The notes: generated by a model from the letters alone, not told the origin. A stretch of 64,000 bases of DNA from Psychrobacter sp. AH5 (GCF_040371085.1 NZ_JAMBMT010000001.1:62001-126000); one strand, 5' to 3'. Shown: positions 50,146-62,114, numbered from the stretch's first letter. Numbers and translations are program-made.

Positions 50146-51291
50146 ATGGCAAAGCCACTACTCGATGATAGTTTAATAGTACATACCCAAAGCCATGATT
50201 ACCCTATTGTTATTACCGCACAGTATCACAAAAAAGGTACTGAGCAAGCTAATGATCAATCAAGCGCTGCTAAATTTAGCACTATAGCGGAGCGTATTAA
50301 CCCTTATATTACTGGTCAGCAAGTATTAATTGTCACTAATGATACGGTCGCGCCTTTATATCTACAACCTTTGCAACAGCAGCTATCGACTGACTTTCAA
50401 GTAGCGGTTTGTATTTTGCCCGATGGCGAGCAGTATAAAAACCAAGATCACATTAATAAAATCTATGATGCGTTAATGGCCCAGCATTTTAATCGCGATG
50501 TCACCTTAGTGGCGCTTGGTGGCGGGGTCATTGGCGATATGACTGGCTTTGCCGCGGCAAGCTTTATGCGTGGGGTGAATTTTATTCAAATACCAACCAC
50601 GCTTTTGGCACAAGTAGATTCAAGCGTTGGCGGTAAGACCGGTATTAACCACCCACAAGGCAAAAACATGATTGGTGCGTTTTGGCAGCCGCAAATGGTA
50701 CTTGCAGACATGACTACCTTGCAGACTTTGCCAGCGCGTGAGCTATCAGCCGGTATCGCTGAGGTCATTAAGTACGCGCTGATTATGGACAGCGAGTTTT
50801 TGACTTGGCTTGAACACAATTTGCCGGCGATGATGGCGCTGGACTTGGCAGTACTAGGCGCGGCGGTAAAACGCTGCTGCGACTATAAAGCCAAAGTGGT
50901 CGCTCAAGATGAGAGAGAGTCAGGAATACGAGCATTATTGAACTTTGGTCATACTTTTGGTCATGTCATTGAGACTCATGAAGGCTATGGTAATTGGCTA
51001 CACGGTGAAGCGGTAGCAGCTGGCATGGTACAAGCCGCCCAATTGTCACAAAAGCTTGGCTGGATAACTGAGGATGAGGTCGATCGAGTTAAGCGTCTAT
51101 TGACCCTTGCCAATCTTCCTACTATCCCTCCTAATATTGCAACGGCCACAGCGCTGAATTTGATGGGTCATGATAAAAAAGTTAAAGGCGGTAAGATTCG
51201 TCTTATTTTACTCAAATCTTTGGGTGAGGCGGTACTGACTGATGACTTTGATGAGCGTTTGTTAGTAGAGGTATTATCACAACATAATTAA
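50146..51291 (+). CDS. aroB: 3-dehydroquinate synthase
   Basis: 381 residues. NAD- and metal-dependent cyclase of the shikimate pathway. Motifs: [51 protein letters not shown] with a metal Glu, [14 protein letters not shown] and [10 protein letters not shown] with metal His residues. The N-terminal part has a ~20-residue polar insertion (about 28-45, [16 protein letters not shown]). It lies 72 bases after aroK in the conserved aroK-aroB-damX order. Confidence 0.96.
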   Translation: MAKPLLDDSLIVHTQSHDYPIVITAQYHKKGTEQANDQSSAAKFSTIAERINPYITGQQVLIVTNDTVAPLYLQPLQQQLSTDFQVAVCILPDGEQYKNQDHINKIYDALMAQHFNRDVTLVALGGGVIGDMTGFAAASFMRGVNFIQIPTTLLAQVDSSVGGKTGINHPQGKNMIGAFWQPQMVLADMTTLQTLPARELSAGIAEVIKYALIMDSEFLTWLEHNLPAMMALDLAVLGAAVKRCCDYKAKVVAQDERESGIRALLNFGHTFGHVIETHEGYGNWLHGEAVAAGMVQAAQLSQKLGWITEDEVDRVKRLLTLANLPTIPPNIATATALNLMGHDKKVKGGKIRLILLKSLGEAVLTDDFDERLLVEVLSQHN

Positions 51292-51337
51292 TAAAACGTT
51301 ATAATATCTCTATAACCTGTTTTACCAAGGAATACTC

Positions 51338-52447
51338 ATGGCAGAATCGTATCCATCGACCGTTGCTCCAAAGAACACTTATCGCCGTCAAGCGCTTTTA
51401 TGGCTAATGATGGCTTTGCTGCTTGGGGTAGTGACCGCTTTGGTTTGGATGTTTAGCCAGACGTCAGCTATAGGCACAGAGATTGAGAATGCACCGATTG
51501 CCGCGCCGCAAGCTACCGTAGAAGAGCTCAAGCAGCCATTATCTATTGAGTCTTTGCATGAGCTTGATACTGACGTACAGCCGATAGATTTTGCAGCGAC
51601 GGTGCGTGATTTGCGCAGCTATCCTGACGAGTTTAAAGATAAGCGCTATTTATCAGCGAATAAAGGCAAATGGACCGTGCAAGTGATGAATGTGGCCGAA
51701 AATGAAGTCATCGTCAGCTATCTAGAAGGCCGAGACGATCGCGAAAAATTTGCTTACTTTCGCTACCTAGATGAAAACAAGCAAGTACGCTACATGCTGA
51801 CTTACGGCATTATGAGTAGTCCACAAGAAGCGGTTGGCGCAGCCAAACTTATCGACTTTAACCTACCAGCTGATGTGCGGGTATTGCCAGAAGAGATCAA
51901 TCGCTATGTCAGTATTATCGATAATTATGAGCGCCCAGAACCTATCAAAGATTTGGGTAATCAGCGTGCTCGTTCAGTCAGGTTACAGCGCACCCAACGT
52001 GAAGTACCGGTACGCCAAAAAGCACCGACTGTCGATAATAGCGCCACCGATAGCGAAAACATCTCTGCCGATGCTATCAAAGACAGAGCTGAGCGCAACA
52101 TGGCCAATGATAGTAATGGCTCAGCTGCCAATAGCGAAGAGAGCATCCGCCAATCAGAGGATACCTCAGCCACTTTGTCTGTCAATGAAGAGCGCTCATT
52201 TGAATCTGAGAACGATAATAAACCGCAAAAAACAGACACTCCGCGCAAAAATGAGGCTGAAGTCAAAAAGCCGCCAGTGGTAGCCGCTCCCAAGCCACCA
52301 GCGTCAAACACTGCTAAAGCGCCAGCTGCGAATGCTAATAACAATAGCAGTGCCAATAACTCCTCCAATAATAGCAGTAATAAAGCTGCTGCTCCCAAAG
52401 CTAATAATGACGCCATAAAAGAGCTGATAGAAAATAAAAGTAATTAA
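51338..52447 (+). CDS. DamX-like protein with SPOR-type domain
   Basis: 369 residues. One membrane segment at about 20-41 (LLWLMMALLLGVVTALVWMF), so the bulk is periplasmic. A domain at about 100-190 (GKWTVQVMNVAENEVIVSYL, YMLTYGIMSSPQEAVGAAKL, LPADVRVLP) has the pattern of a SPOR domain, which binds denuded septal glycan. The remaining ~180 residues are polar, rich in Ser, Asn, Ala, Lys and Pro, and look disordered. The aroK-aroB neighbourhood is that of damX, but in DamX the SPOR domain is C-terminal, whereas here it is central. A role in division is inferred. Confidence 0.65.
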   Translation: MAESYPSTVAPKNTYRRQALLWLMMALLLGVVTALVWMFSQTSAIGTEIENAPIAAPQATVEELKQPLSIESLHELDTDVQPIDFAATVRDLRSYPDEFKDKRYLSANKGKWTVQVMNVAENEVIVSYLEGRDDREKFAYFRYLDENKQVRYMLTYGIMSSPQEAVGAAKLIDFNLPADVRVLPEEINRYVSIIDNYERPEPIKDLGNQRARSVRLQRTQREVPVRQKAPTVDNSATDSENISADAIKDRAERNMANDSNGSAANSEESIRQSEDTSATLSVNEERSFESENDNKPQKTDTPRKNEAEVKKPPVVAAPKPPASNTAKAPAANANNNSSANNSSNNSSNKAAAPKANNDAIKELIENKSN

Positions 52448-52448
52448 T

Positions 52449-52484
52449 AAAAAGGGGCTAATACTAAATATTTAGCCCCTTTTT
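52449..52484 (+). terminator. Terminator after the DamX-like gene
   Basis: AAAAAGGGGCTAA (52449-52461) pairs perfectly with TTAGCCCCTTTTT (52472-52484) around a 10-base loop, with a T5 tail. Confidence 0.92.
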
Positions 52485-53287
52485 CTTTATGGTTCAGCTT
52501 AAATTAAAGGCGTAGAGCGCTCTTTGTTTAATAGTAATCTAGCGATTTATTATAAACGCTGACTTACTGAGCGAAAGAAAAGACTAGATTTTTCATCTAT
52601 CATTAACTATTATAAATAACAGCAAGTTATGTATAGTTATCGTAAATAGCAACTTATGTTATAGCTTGCTGCAGTATTGGCTATAATTTATCTTTTTTAA
52701 GCAACGCTGTTTTTAGCCTAGTTATAATCAACAGTTTGACGGCTTTTATTGGTTTTTCTCTAAAGATATCAAAGCATTACTATTAGCTTTTGATATTCGA
52801 GGCTGTCATAGCAGTCGTAGCATTACATTTATTAGCTCTCAATTTATCAATATTAAGGGAATAAAGTGTCGTTTAGGACGCGCGTTGAATTGACGCTGTC
52901 GCTAAAATAAAAGGCCTACCGATGTTTTTTGATAAGTTTGGCTAATTGGTTTTAGTAACCAACCATATTTATGATGCGCTAATGCTGATAAAGATTGATA
53001 AATAGTCATAAAAGAGGATGTTAATTCCTAATAGCAGATAATAAATCACGCGTTCTATTAATCCGGATAAATGAATATAAGGTTAATAATAATTTAAAAA
53101 GCGTTAATTTGTCTAGTCTAGTTTGTTTAATTAGCTATTTAATCGGCTCTAAAACTAGTTTTGGCACTGATTTTAAGCTTTAGGTTCAATAAACACGCTT
53201 TGATAACTGCTTGGTAGTAATAGTAGCGCGTTTTAGCTACGTTTTGATTAGCTCCAGCTTTTCTATCGGTAGTAACGCGCTTCGTAC
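52485..53287 (+). promoter_or_regulatory. Long gltB upstream region without genes
   Basis: About 800 bases with no ORF I accept. AGCAAGTTAT (52621-52630) pairs with ATAGCTTGCT (52661-52670) through one wobble. TTGGTT-N5-AACCAA (52946-52962) is a perfect palindrome of regulator-site type. TGGCAC at 53162-53167 followed by TTAAGC repeats the -24 part of the sigma-54 site below but lacks a proper -12. Confidence 0.4.
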
Positions 53288-53304
53288 TGGCACTGATATT
53301 GCAT
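53288..53304 (+). promoter_or_regulatory. Sigma-54 type promoter of gltB
   Basis: TGGCAC (53288-53293), 5 bases, TTGCAT (53299-53304), preceded by C. This matches the -24/-12 consensus TGGCAC-N5-TTGCW exactly. The predicted start is near 53313, giving a ~29-base leader with AAAAGGACAG before the gltB ATG. Confidence 0.7.
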
Positions 53305-53341
53305 TGAATACAGGCCGCCCGTTCACCTAAAAGGACAGATT

Positions 53342-56300
53342 ATGTCAATGATTTCCTCGCATACTCATCTAGCGACTCCAGATGATTTCTCCGATAACTG
53401 CGGTTTTGGTTTGATTGCTCACATTGAGGGACAAGCCAGTCACGACTTAGTAAAAACCGCCATTCATAGTCTAAGCTGTATGACCCATCGCGGCGGTGTG
53501 GCAGCGGATGGCAAGACGGGTGATGGCTGCGGCTTATTGCTAGCTACCCCGACTGATTTTTTTAGAACGATTGCTGCTGAACAAAAGCTATCTATCAGTG
53601 AGAATTTTGCCGTTGGGATGGTGTTTACTAGCTTAGATAGTGATAAAGCGGCTTATAGTCAGCAAGTGTTAAACGAAGAGATTAGCGCTCAAGGTTTAGA
53701 AGTCGCTGGCTGGCGCGAGGTGCCGTTAGATCTTAGTATCGTCGGTGATATCGGCCGTGAGACTTTACCTGACTTTAAACAGGTATTCGTTAACGCCGCT
53801 GATGAGCTTGCGGCAGAGGATTTTAATCGTAAGCTGTTTGTGGCGCGCAAAAAAGCCGAGCAGCGCTTGAGAGATGATGAGCTGTTTTATGTCTGCTCGT
53901 TAAATTGTCAGACTATTATCTATAAAGGGCTAGTGATGCCCTCGGACTTGCCGGCGTTCTTTTTAGATTTGCAAGATGAGCGTTTGGCCTCGCATATTGT
54001 GGTTTTCCATCAGCGTTTCTCCACCAATACCCTGCCGCGCTGGCCTTTAGCGCAGCCCTTTCGCTACTTGGCTCATAATGGCGAGCTCAACACTATCACT
54101 GGTAACCGTAACTGGTCTGAGGCGCGTACCCCGAAGCTTAAATCGGGTAAATTGCCTAATTTGAATGAGCTTACCCCGCTGGTGAATAGCACCGGCTCGG
54201 ACTCATCAAGCCTTGATAATATGCTTGAGGTACTAGTCTCAGGCGGGATGAATCTGTTTCATTCGATGTCTATTCTGGTGCCGCCTGCTTGGCAAAATGT
54301 CGATAGCATGGATATGGATCTACGCGCCTTTTATGAGTTTTATTCGCAGCACATGGAGGCGTGGGATGGGCCCGCTGGCCTAGTGATTCAAGATGGTCGT
54401 TACGCCGTGTGTATGCTCGATCGTAATGGCCTACGTCCGTCGCGTTGGGTCACCACCAAGAACGGTTATATCACCGTGGCCTCAGAGATTGGCGTTTGGG
54501 ATTATGCGCCAAAAGATGTGATTGCTAAAGGCCGCGTGGGCCCCGGTCAGATGCTAGTCATCGATACCATGACCGGTCAGATCATGGACACTAAGACCAT
54601 AGCGACGCTGCTCAAAAAAGCGCATCCCTATCGTAAGTGGCTACGTGAGCAGGCCACGCGTATCCGTGATGATGAGCGTATTGAGGAGCAAATAGCGAGC
54701 GCAGCTTATCGCGGTGAGCGCCTAAAAGCGCTACAAAAGATGTATCACATTACCAATGAAGAGCGCACAGAGATCATTCGCCCTAACGCTGAAAACGGTC
54801 AAGAGCCTGTCGGCTCTATGGGCGATGATACGCCGATGGCGGTGCTATCGCAGCAGATCCGTCATGTCGGGGACTTTTTTCGTCAGCAGTTCGCGCAGGT
54901 CACTAACCCGCCGATCGATCCGCTACGCGAGTCTATTGTCATGTCATTGCAGACTTGTTTGGGTGCTCAGACTAATATCTTTGCGCCTTCGGCTAAAGAT
55001 GCGCACCGTATTATCTTATCCTCGCCAGTACTATCAGCAAGCAAAATGCAGCAGATCGAAGCCTTGGACGATCCAGCCTTCAAAATGGCGCGTATTGACC
55101 TTAATTATGCGCGTGAGCAGTCGCTAGACGAAGCGATTATAGCGATTTGTGAGCAAGTCGCAGCGGCCATTCGTAGTGGTCATCCGCTGATCGTATTATC
55201 GGATAAAAATATTGATGCTGATAAAATTCCAGCCAACGCTATCATGGTCACCGGTGCGGTGCATCATTATCTGATTGCTGAGGGTATTCGTACCGATGCC
55301 AACTTAATTATTGAGACGGGTTTGGCGCGAGATTCTCATCAAGTCGCGGTGCTCATTGGCTTTGGCGCGACCTGCGTTTATCCGTATTTGGCCTATGATG
55401 TCATTGGCGACTTGGTCGCGACAGGTGAGTTATTAGGTGATCCGATTCAGGCGCGAGTCAATTTTCGTAAGGGTCTAGATAAAGGCCTACTAAAGATCCT
55501 CTCAAAGATGGGTATCTCAACGGTAGTCTCTTATCGCGGCGCGCAGTTATTTGAAGCGGTAGGTCTCTCTGAAGAGGTGGTCAATCTTTGCTTTAAAGGG
55601 GTGCAGAGCCGTATTAAGGGCGCGACTTTTGAGGACTTAGCAGCCGATCAAGCGCAGTTAGCCGCCAATGCCTTTAAGCGCCGCGCGCCACTCGATCAGG
55701 GCGGGCTGCTCAAGTTTGTATTTAACAAAGAGTACCACGCCTTTAACCCGGATGTGATTAACAGCTTGCATACGGCGGTGCGTACTGGTGATTATGATAA
55801 TTATCAGCGCTATGCTGATATAGTGAATAGCCGCCCGATTGCGACTTTACGGGATCTGTTGGCGCTCAAAACCGATAACCCTATCGATGTCAATGAAGTG
55901 GAGGACGTAAAAAACATCCTATCGCGCTTTGACTCAGCCGGTATGTCTTTAGGAGCCTTGTCGCCTGAGGCGCATGAGTCGATAGCGATGGCGATGAATA
56001 CTATCGGCGGACGCTCAAACTCAGGTGAGGGCGGGGAGGATCCTGTACGCTATGGCACTTTGCGTAACTCCAAGATTAAGCAAGTGGCCTCTGGGCGTTT
56101 TGGCGTGACGCCTGCCTATTTGCGCTCAGCTGAGGTGATGCAGATCAAAGTGGCACAAGGCGCAAAGCCGGGTGAAGGTGGTCAGCTGCCAGGGGGTAAG
56201 GTTAATGCGCTGATCGCGCGTTTGCGTTATTCAGTGCCTGGGGTGACCTTGATCTCACCGCCGCCGCATCATGATATCTATTCTATCGAGGATTTAGCGC

Positions 56301-57805
56301 AGCTGATTTTTGATCTCAAACAAGTCAACCCTGATGCGCTAGTGTCAGTAAAGCTAGTCTCGCGCCCCGGCGTCGGTACTATCGCTACCGGCGTTGCCAA
56401 GGCTTATGCCGATCTGATTACCATCTCAGGTTATGATGGCGGTACCGCCGCATCGCCATTGTCTTCTATTCATCATGCCGGCTCGCCTTGGGAGTTAGGA
56501 CTGGCAGAGACTCATCAATCGCTACGGGTCAATGGACTACGCGACAAAGTGCGTATCCAAACCGATGGCGGTCTCAAAACGGGTTTAGATGTAGTTAAGG
56601 CGGCTATCCTAGGCGCTGAGAGCTTCGGTTTTGGTACCACGCCGATGATTGCGGTCGGCTGCAAGTATTTACGTATCTGTCACTTAAATAACTGCCCGAC
56701 AGGGGTTGCTACCCAAAAAGCCAAATTGCGCGATGAGCATTATATTGGTGAGGCGGAGATGCTGATTAACTTTTTCAAATTTGTCGCCACCGAAACGCGT
56801 GAATGGCTAGCGCTGCTCGGGGTACGTAGTATGGAGGAGCTAGTCGGACGTACCGATTTGCTGGAGATACTCGAGGGCACTACCGACAAGCAGCGCCATT
56901 TAGATCTGACGCCGCTGCTATTTAGCCATCCTGCCAGTAGCGGCAAAGCGCAGACTTGTCAGGTCGAGCGTAACGAGCCATTCGATAAAGGACTGCTCGC
57001 AGAGCAAATGATTAGCGATATGATGCTGACGATTCGTCAAGGTTTAGGCGGAGATTATAGCTATTATGTCGGCAACTGTGATCGCTCTATTGGCGCGCGT
57101 ATCTCCGGCGAGATTGCCGCGCAGTGGGGCAATCTAGGCATGAGCGATATGCCTATCAAGCTGCATTTGACGGGTACTGCTGGGCAGAGTCTGGGCGTAT
57201 GGAACGCGGGCGGCTTGCACATAGAGCTTGAAGGCGATGCCAACGATTATGTCGGTAAAGGCATGGCAGGCGGCGAGATTGTCATTTATCCGCCAAAAGA
57301 TTCGCACTTTGTCACAAAGGATACCGCTATCATTGGCAATACCTGCCTATATGGTGCTACAGGCGGTAAACTATACGTCGCTGGCACCGCAGGCGAGCGC
57401 TTTGGGGTACGTAATTCGGGAGTGCATGCGGTCGTGGAAGGGACAGGCGATCACTGCTGCGAGTACATGACTGGCGGTATCATTACTGTGCTGGGACGTA
57501 CGGGCCTAAACTTTGGCGCGGGTATGACGGGCGGTTTTGCTTATGTCCTTGACATGGAAGGCGACTTCTTTGATCGCTGTAACCATGAGCTTATCGATCT
57601 CAATCGTATCTCAAGCGAGCAGACAGAGACCCATCGTATTTACTTGCAGCAAGTCGTTGAGAGCCATGTGGCCAAAACAGGTAGCGCTTGGGGTAAGACT
57701 ATCTTGGCAGATTTTGATTACTATGTGCGCAAGTTTTATTTGGTTAAACCCAAAGCGGCGAGTATTGCTAACTTACTTAATACTACCATGGCAGATCCGC
57801 AGTAG
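53342..57805 (+). CDS. gltB: Glutamate synthase (NADPH) large subunit
   Basis: 1487 residues. A 19-residue propeptide ends FSDN before Cys20 ([11 protein letters not shown]), the N-terminal nucleophile of the class II glutaminase domain. The central region, the FMN synthase domain ([31 protein letters not shown]) and the 3Fe-4S ligands [15 protein letters not shown] follow. The GXGXG C-terminal beta-helix ([25 protein letters not shown]) completes it. It makes glutamate from glutamine and 2-oxoglutarate. The promoter suggests nitrogen control. gltD lies 222 bases downstream. Confidence 0.98.
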   Translation: MSMISSHTHLATPDDFSDNCGFGLIAHIEGQASHDLVKTAIHSLSCMTHRGGVAADGKTGDGCGLLLATPTDFFRTIAAEQKLSISENFAVGMVFTSLDSDKAAYSQQVLNEEISAQGLEVAGWREVPLDLSIVGDIGRETLPDFKQVFVNAADELAAEDFNRKLFVARKKAEQRLRDDELFYVCSLNCQTIIYKGLVMPSDLPAFFLDLQDERLASHIVVFHQRFSTNTLPRWPLAQPFRYLAHNGELNTITGNRNWSEARTPKLKSGKLPNLNELTPLVNSTGSDSSSLDNMLEVLVSGGMNLFHSMSILVPPAWQNVDSMDMDLRAFYEFYSQHMEAWDGPAGLVIQDGRYAVCMLDRNGLRPSRWVTTKNGYITVASEIGVWDYAPKDVIAKGRVGPGQMLVIDTMTGQIMDTKTIATLLKKAHPYRKWLREQATRIRDDERIEEQIASAAYRGERLKALQKMYHITNEERTEIIRPNAENGQEPVGSMGDDTPMAVLSQQIRHVGDFFRQQFAQVTNPPIDPLRESIVMSLQTCLGAQTNIFAPSAKDAHRIILSSPVLSASKMQQIEALDDPAFKMARIDLNYAREQSLDEAIIAICEQVAAAIRSGHPLIVLSDKNIDADKIPANAIMVTGAVHHYLIAEGIRTDANLIIETGLARDSHQVAVLIGFGATCVYPYLAYDVIGDLVATGELLGDPIQARVNFRKGLDKGLLKILSKMGISTVVSYRGAQLFEAVGLSEEVVNLCFKGVQSRIKGATFEDLAADQAQLAANAFKRRAPLDQGGLLKFVFNKEYHAFNPDVINSLHTAVRTGDYDNYQRYADIVNSRPIATLRDLLALKTDNPIDVNEVEDVKNILSRFDSAGMSLGALSPEAHESIAMAMNTIGGRSNSGEGGEDPVRYGTLRNSKIKQVASGRFGVTPAYLRSAEVMQIKVAQGAKPGEGGQLPGGKVNALIARLRYSVPGVTLISPPPHHDIYSIEDLAQLIFDLKQVNPDALVSVKLVSRPGVGTIATGVAKAYADLITISGYDGGTAASPLSSIHHAGSPWELGLAETHQSLRVNGLRDKVRIQTDGGLKTGLDVVKAAILGAESFGFGTTPMIAVGCKYLRICHLNNCPTGVATQKAKLRDEHYIGEAEMLINFFKFVATETREWLALLGVRSMEELVGRTDLLEILEGTTDKQRHLDLTPLLFSHPASSGKAQTCQVERNEPFDKGLLAEQMISDMMLTIRQGLGGDYSYYVGNCDRSIGARISGEIAAQWGNLGMSDMPIKLHLTGTAGQSLGVWNAGGLHIELEGDANDYVGKGMAGGEIVIYPPKDSHFVTKDTAIIGNTCLYGATGGKLYVAGTAGERFGVRNSGVHAVVEGTGDHCCEYMTGGIITVLGRTGLNFGAGMTGGFAYVLDMEGDFFDRCNHELIDLNRISSEQTETHRIYLQQVVESHVAKTGSAWGKTILADFDYYVRKFYLVKPKAASIANLLNTTMADPQ

Positions 57806-59449
<1,644 letters not shown>

Positions 59450-59464
59450 CTCTTGTATCTTGAA

Positions 59465-59680
59465 TAATCGCTTAATACTATCGATGAAAGTTGATAAAAT
59501 AAAGCAGTTATTCATGAGCATTGAGAGTATGAGTATAACCTTAGTGCCTAGACACTGTGTAAGAGATTATGCCCAATGCTCATCCTATCATCTTAATATT
59601 CTGAATGGTATCCAAGTGCCTCGACATCTTATCAGATGCCATGAGTGACACTGCATAAACAAGGGAAGACAATAAGATGA
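59465..59680 (+). ncRNA. Candidate IS110 bridge RNA
   Basis: 5' stem-loop: GCTT (59470-59473)/AAGC (59502-59505) with inner TATC (59479-59482)/GATA (59493-59496). Target loop: ATGAGCATTG (59514-59523) pairs perfectly with CAATGCTCAT (59574-59583), enclosing AGTG/CACT (59543-59546/59553-59556). Inside it GTATAAC (59533-59539) equals the left flank 59444-59450, and AAGAG (59561-59565) complements CTCTT at the right core. Donor loop: TCATCTTA (59588-59595) pairs with TAAGATGA (59673-59680). It holds ATGGTATC (59605-59612), equal to the right end 60685-60692, and CAAGGG (59660-59665), which pairs with CTCTTG at the left core. Not experimentally shown. Confidence 0.6.
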
Positions 59681-60669
59681 CACATTATATAGGCATAGAC
59701 GTTAGTAAAAATAAGCTAGATATTGCATGGCTCAAAGACACTGACAAACTAAAATTCAAAACTAAAGTCTTTAAAAATGATCACAGTGACTATGCTGCTC
59801 TTATCAACTGGCTAATTGCTAACATTACTGATGACTTAAACAACATCCACATAACCCTTGAAGCCACAGGCGTCTATCACGAGAACATCGCCTACTACCT
59901 ATTTGATAAAAAGCTTAACGTCAGCATCATCAATCCTGCTTACGTCAAAAGCTATGCTGCTAGTTTAGGAAGTCGCAACAAGACGGATAAGAAAGATAGT
60001 ATGTTATTAGCCCGCTACACCTATAGTGCTAAGCCTAAATTGTGGACACCGCCGCCAGCAGAGGCGCGTTACCTCAAGTCTTTACTGTCGCGCTTAGACG
60101 CGCTACAAGAAGACTTACAACGTGAGCTGAATCGATTGGAAAAAACGGAGGCCACAGACACCGCTCCTATCGTTAAAGCGTCTATTGAGCAGATGATAGT
60201 CTCTTTGCAAGCCGCCATTGTTAAGCTCAATGGTGATATTGATGACCATATCGATGGTCATTCCAATTTAAAGCAAGACCAATATCTGCTACAAACTATT
60301 AAAGGCGTCGGCCCTGTTGTCTCAAAGCAGATGATGTCGCTGATGCATAATAAGCAGTTTAGTCAAGCGTCGCAAATGGCAGCCTTTTTAGGTCTAGTTC
60401 CCAAGCATAGTGAATCAGGGCTATTTAAGGGCAAGTCTCGCTTAGCAAAGAATGGCTCAAGTGCCGTAAGAGCTAAATTGTATATGCCGGCGCTAGTCGC
60501 CATTAAGCATAATCCCGACATTAAGGCGCAGTATGAGCGACTGCTTGCTAACGGTAAGTGCAAAATGCAGGCTGTCTGTGCGGCGATGCGTAAGCTTGTG
60601 CATATTTGTTTCGGCGTGGTTAAACATCAGCAACCTTACCAAGCAAGAGTTGAGCTAATTAGCACTTGA
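59677..60669 (+). CDS. IS110-family transposase (bridge-RNA type recombinase)
   Basis: 330 residues, full length. N-terminal RuvC-like DEDD domain: Asp8 in YIGIDVSKNKLD, Glu62 in LEATGVY, Asp104 and Asp107 in NKTDKKDSML. A coiled-coil linker spans about 130-200. The C-terminal Transposase_20 domain has TIKGVGPVVSKQMM and AKNGSSAVRAKLYMPAL, where Ser261 or Ser262 is the expected nucleophile. All catalytic residues are present, so the enzyme could be active. AAGGGAAG precedes the ATG. The start codon lies in the right arm of the candidate donor-loop stem. Confidence 0.93.
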   Translation: MTHYIGIDVSKNKLDIAWLKDTDKLKFKTKVFKNDHSDYAALINWLIANITDDLNNIHITLEATGVYHENIAYYLFDKKLNVSIINPAYVKSYAASLGSRNKTDKKDSMLLARYTYSAKPKLWTPPPAEARYLKSLLSRLDALQEDLQRELNRLEKTEATDTAPIVKASIEQMIVSLQAAIVKLNGDIDDHIDGHSNLKQDQYLLQTIKGVGPVVSKQMMSLMHNKQFSQASQMAAFLGLVPKHSESGLFKGKSRLAKNGSSAVRAKLYMPALVAIKHNPDIKAQYERLLANGKCKMQAVCAAMRKLVHICFGVVKHQQPYQARVELIST

Positions 60670-60693
60670 TTTGGCTTTTTTAAGATGGTATCT

Positions 60694-60847
60694 CTTTCAG
60701 TATACGCTAAAGATTAGCCCATCTTAGCGTTTGTGAGTCGCAAACTTTATATTCTGTGCTAGCATGTTGACATCCATAATGCCTTTTATTCTTCGGTGGA
60801 TAAGAGGCATTGTTTTTATCCTTTTTGATGAATAAGAGTGTTGTAAA
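60694..60847 (+). other. Spacer after the IS with two hairpins
   Basis: CGCTAAAGAT (60705-60714) pairs with ATCTTAGCG (60722-60730) with one bulged A. GTTTGTG (60730-60736) then pairs with CGCAAAC (60740-60746) through one wobble. If the predicted IS end is right, this is original gltD downstream sequence. TAAGATGG at the element's right end also pairs with CCATCTTA (60720-60727), so a longer fold across the boundary is possible. Confidence 0.35.
60779..60818 (+). terminator. Terminator probably belonging to gltBD
   Basis: AATGCCTTTTAT (60779-60790) pairs with ATAAGAGGCATT (60801-60812) through one wobble around a 10-base loop, followed by GTTTTT. It stands before the FUSC gene and beyond the IS, so it is best read as the gltBD terminator moved away by the insertion. 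Confidence 0.8.
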
Positions 60848-62092
60848 GTGAAAGCGTCCCTCTGGCAGCGTATCAGTGCGCCTTTTGTTGAGCCTTATGC
60901 TCGCTACTTACATGCCGATGTGTTGCATGCTATACGCTTAGGCGTGGCGGTTTTGAGCGCTTTATTACTTAATAAGCTGACACACTTGCCGCATGGCGAG
61001 TGGACGACGATCACCGTGTTTGTGATTTTGGGGTTATTGCAGTATCAAGGGGCGATCTATACTAAGGCCAAAGAGCGTATTTTAGGAACGTTACTTGGCG
61101 TCGTAGTCGGTCTAGGCTTTATTTGGCTCAGTAAAGATATTGGCGGGTGGCTTTGGCTTTATTATTTCTCCATCGCAATGATTAGCGGCATTATCGGTTA
61201 CGTCGCGGTCAAGCAATTGGGCTATATTGGCTTGCTTACCGGTATTACGATGCTGATGATAGTGTCTAGCCCTGATCAAAGCAACATCGGACAAGACGGT
61301 CTGTACCGCGCATTTAATATCTTGCTAGGCGCTGGAGTGGCGGTCGCGGCAACGCTAATTTTGCCACTCAAATCAACGCTGATGTGGCGGTTTTTATTAG
61401 CCAATAATCTAGAATCTTGTAGTAATCTGTATGCCGGGGTCGGCGATCATATCGATGCTGAGAGTATGACCGATAAGCCATTTCAGTATGCCGATGTCAC
61501 CACTATTGCCGACCTTATTCATCCCACTTATCCCCCTAGTAGCGCTATCCCTGATGTGCCTGTCAATAAGGCGCTGATTAAAGAGCTACAAAAGATCAAT
61601 AAACGCCTGCTTGCCGTGCGTCCGCATATCGCCGCAACCGCGAGCGAGTCTGGTATCGATAAAGAAACGCTTGAGACCATTCAGCGCTCGCACCGCAATA
61701 TCATTGGCACTATTGATTTATTATTAAGCGCCGCGCCGCGTTTGGCCAATATTGAGATCGATGAGGACAATCATATTTTATTGATGCACTATCAGCATGA
61801 GTTGACCCACGCTATGCAGCATATGGCAGCGGTGCTGCGTAGTCCTAGCGATGAGGTGTTTCGACCCATTACTCGCATTGCGGTCTCCGAATATCCAAGC
61901 GTACAGCACCTCGCTTTTGAGTGGCAGGGTTATTTTTGGCTCACCCAAACCTTACAAGCGCAGTTGCAGCGGCTCAGCGATCTATTACAAACCACAAATT
62001 CGCAGTGGTATTCGGCCTCGGGTCTTCGCTATCAGCGCCGTGAGCAGCGCCGTATCGAAGATCATGGCGGTGAGACGGATTTGCATCTATAG
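60848..62092 (+). CDS. FUSC-family membrane protein (aromatic acid exporter/YccS-like)
   Basis: 414 residues, GTG start. About six membrane segments lie between 25 and 180 (LGVAVLSALLLNKLTHLP, TVFVILGLLQYQGAIYTKAK, RILGTLLGVVVGLGFIWLS, YYFSIAMISGIIGYVAV, and two more). The motif KAKERILGTLLGVVVG is typical of FUSC proteins (fusaric acid resistance / AaeB group). The second half is cytoplasmic and helical. The length equals one half of AaeB-like pumps. The substrate is unknown. The ribosome site is weak (TTGTAAA), so the start is tentative. Confidence 0.75.
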   Translation: MKASLWQRISAPFVEPYARYLHADVLHAIRLGVAVLSALLLNKLTHLPHGEWTTITVFVILGLLQYQGAIYTKAKERILGTLLGVVVGLGFIWLSKDIGGWLWLYYFSIAMISGIIGYVAVKQLGYIGLLTGITMLMIVSSPDQSNIGQDGLYRAFNILLGAGVAVAATLILPLKSTLMWRFLLANNLESCSNLYAGVGDHIDAESMTDKPFQYADVTTIADLIHPTYPPSSAIPDVPVNKALIKELQKINKRLLAVRPHIAATASESGIDKETLETIQRSHRNIIGTIDLLLSAAPRLANIEIDEDNHILLMHYQHELTHAMQHMAAVLRSPSDEVFRPITRIAVSEYPSVQHLAFEWQGYFWLTQTLQAQLQRLSDLLQTTNSQWYSASGLRYQRREQRRIEDHGGETDLHL

Positions 62093-62114
62093 CGGAACAA
62101 ATCACTCAGCATAT

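Larger units (their letters stand above)
59452..60691 (+). mobile_element. IS110-family insertion sequence, predicted ends
   Basis: The ends are inferred from CT dinucleotides at 59450-59451 (directly after the gltD TAA) and 60692-60693, with guide-like matches in the candidate bridge RNA. Left non-coding end 225 bases, one transposase gene, right end only 22 bases, the layout of the IS110 (not IS1111) group. No terminal inverted repeats, as expected. Element plus one core is 1242 bp. Downstream sequence 60694-60778 is then original spacer before the displaced terminator. Confidence 0.65.

Noticed and set aside
53162-53178. Second sigma-54 promoter upstream of gltB
   Set aside because: The -24 box matches but the -12 reads TTAAGC, lacking the required GC.
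59460-59648. 62-codon plus-strand frame before the transposase
   Set aside because: It covers the structured bridge-RNA candidate, has no ribosome site and resembles no protein.
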